Shown one piece after another: positions 4,541 to 5,285 of a stretch of 5,285 nt of DNA. Below the pieces are notes generated by a model. It made no database searches. It was not told the DNA's origin and saw nothing but the letters and a program-made list of their open reading frames with translations. Within the stretch, counting starts at the first letter, position 1, and every line of letters starts with the position of its first letter. This DNA comes from JACMNW01 sp031413495. GTDB taxonomy: Bacteria; Pseudomonadota; Alphaproteobacteria; Rhodobacterales; Rhodobacteraceae. A program made the position numbers and the translations under genes. Location of the stretch: the NCBI GenBank assembly GCA_031413495.1, contig JANOFE010000054.1, forward strand, positions 1 through 5,285, written 5' to 3'.

Positions 4541-5285
4541 ATGCCCCAAATCCCCACCACCCAGATCGACGCCGAAGCCCTCCCCCGCGACCGCACCCAC
4601 CTAGACGATACCGCGCTCACAGAACTCCGCCTTTCCATCGCCACCCACGGCCAGCGCACCCCCGTTGAGGTTTTCCCCACCGAAAACGGCTATGCCCTCA
4701 TCTCCGGCTTCCGCCGCCTCACCGCCGTCCGCGCCCTGCACCAACTCACCCAAAACCCAGCTTACACGACCATCACCGCCACCATCCTGCACCCCAAATC
4801 CATCGCAGACGCCCTCACCCTGATGGTGGAGGAAAACGATATCCGCGCCGACCTCTCGCCATGGGAAAAGGGTCGCATCGCCGTCGCCGCCCGCAACGAG
4901 GGCCATTTCCCCACAATCGACGCTGCCGTAGCATGCCTCTACCCCGTTGCTGACAGAATGCGCCGCTCCCGCCTGCGCGCATTGGCGCTGATAGTCGATG
5001 AACTCGACGGCCACCTCACCGCACCCGAAACCCTAAGCCTGCGCCAATCCCTCCGCCTCGCCGCCGCCCTGCGCGCTGGCTTCACCGACCTGATCCGCGT
5101 AGCCCTAGACCAATCCCAACCCAAAACGCCCGAGGGCAACTGGACCCTCCTCCTCCCCATCCTGGACGAGGCCGAACAATCCCTGAAAGACCCCACCCCC
5201 TACCGCCCCGGCCGCCCCCGCCGCATCCTCACCCCCCGCCGAGGCCTGACTGTCCGCCGCGAACTGGCCCCCGAAGGCTGGGTGC
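4541..5285 (+). CDS. ParB-like N-terminal-domain protein (3' end outside window)
   Basis: An open frame of 248 codons runs off the right edge without a stop. After a short leader, a ParB/sulfiredoxin-like domain occupies about residues 10-110. It contains the nucleotide-binding motif G-F-R-R (56-59, in I-S-G-F-R-R-L-T-A-V-R-A) and the E-N-D-I-R-A-D-L-S-P-W-E-K-G segment (98-111), matching the E-N-x-x-R-x-D-L-x-P-x-E box of ParB CTPase domains. A helical, Arg-rich region (111-190) suits the DNA-binding helix-turn-helix. The C-terminal part is basic and proline-rich (R-P-G-R-P-R-R-I-L-T-P-R-R-G). The ATG at 4541 has GAAAGG 7 bases upstream; an in-frame ATG at 4442 would add 33 Pro/Thr-rich residues and is less likely. 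No ParA gene is visible on the left, so a role in chromosome or plasmid partition is not shown. It could also be an orphan regulator or nuclease-like ParB relative. Codons end overwhelmingly in C. Confidence 0.85.
   Translation, partial: MPQIPTTQIDAEALPRDRTHLDDTALTELRLSIATHGQRTPVEVFPTENGYALISGFRRLTAVRALHQLTQNPAYTTITATILHPKSIADALTLMVEENDIRADLSPWEKGRIAVAARNEGHFPTIDAAVACLYPVADRMRRSRLRALALIVDELDGHLTAPETLSLRQSLRLAAALRAGFTDLIRVALDQSQPKTPEGNWTLLLPILDEAEQSLKDPTPYRPGRPRRILTPRRGLTVRRELAPEGWV

Noticed and set aside
4201..5196. Minus-strand frames opposite the ParB-like gene and the SPFH start
   Set aside because: They are Gly/Arg/Ala-rich shadows; the + frame carries the ParB motifs and a proper ribosome site.

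Overview
The window looks like chromosomal DNA from a marine alphaproteobacterium of the Roseobacter/Rhodobacterales type. This rests on the GC-rich, C-ending codon use of the outer genes, the protein families present, and the short NfeD-like protein ending in the D-K-D-I-N-E tail that I associate with that group. No species can be named from the sequence alone.

Layout, left to right. (1) Positions 2-235 (+) are the 3' end of a membrane-protein gene cut by the window edge. (2) Positions 236-563 are a gene-free convergent gap packed with palindromes, including a 12-bp-stem hairpin that contains a perfect FNR-type box. (3) Positions 564-1025 (-) encode a GNAT N-acetyltransferase. (4) Positions 1279-2169 (-) encode an AraC-family transcriptional regulator. 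(5) Positions 2170-2587 are AT-richer and hold the araC-type promoter region, an 8-bp-arm operator-like inverted repeat, a doubtful 34-codon ORF, and two terminator-like hairpins pointing left. (6) Positions 2588-2845 (-) encode an 85-residue exported protein of unknown function, with a good ribosome binding site and a strong intrinsic terminator. (7) Positions 2846-3249 have no credible gene but carry several inverted repeats, one an imperfect 77-nt element. (8) Positions 3250-4397 (-) are a two-gene operon: a QmcA-type SPFH/stomatin membrane protein and a short NfeD-like partner, with stop and start overlapping. (9) Positions 4541-5285 (+) are the 5' part of a ParB-like gene, divergent from the SPFH operon and running off the right edge.

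The only clear functional partnership is the SPFH/NfeD pair. The regulator, the exported protein and the acetyltransferase appear to be single transcription units. The middle of the window (about 1030-3240) is visibly less GC-rich than its flanks and contains the regulator, the orphan secreted protein and most of the unexplained palindromes, so it is the most accessory-looking part. I do not see a complete novel multi-gene system. The items most worth checking are the structured gaps at 236-563 and 3049-3233, the orphan operator at 2294-2313 and the orphan ParB-like gene.
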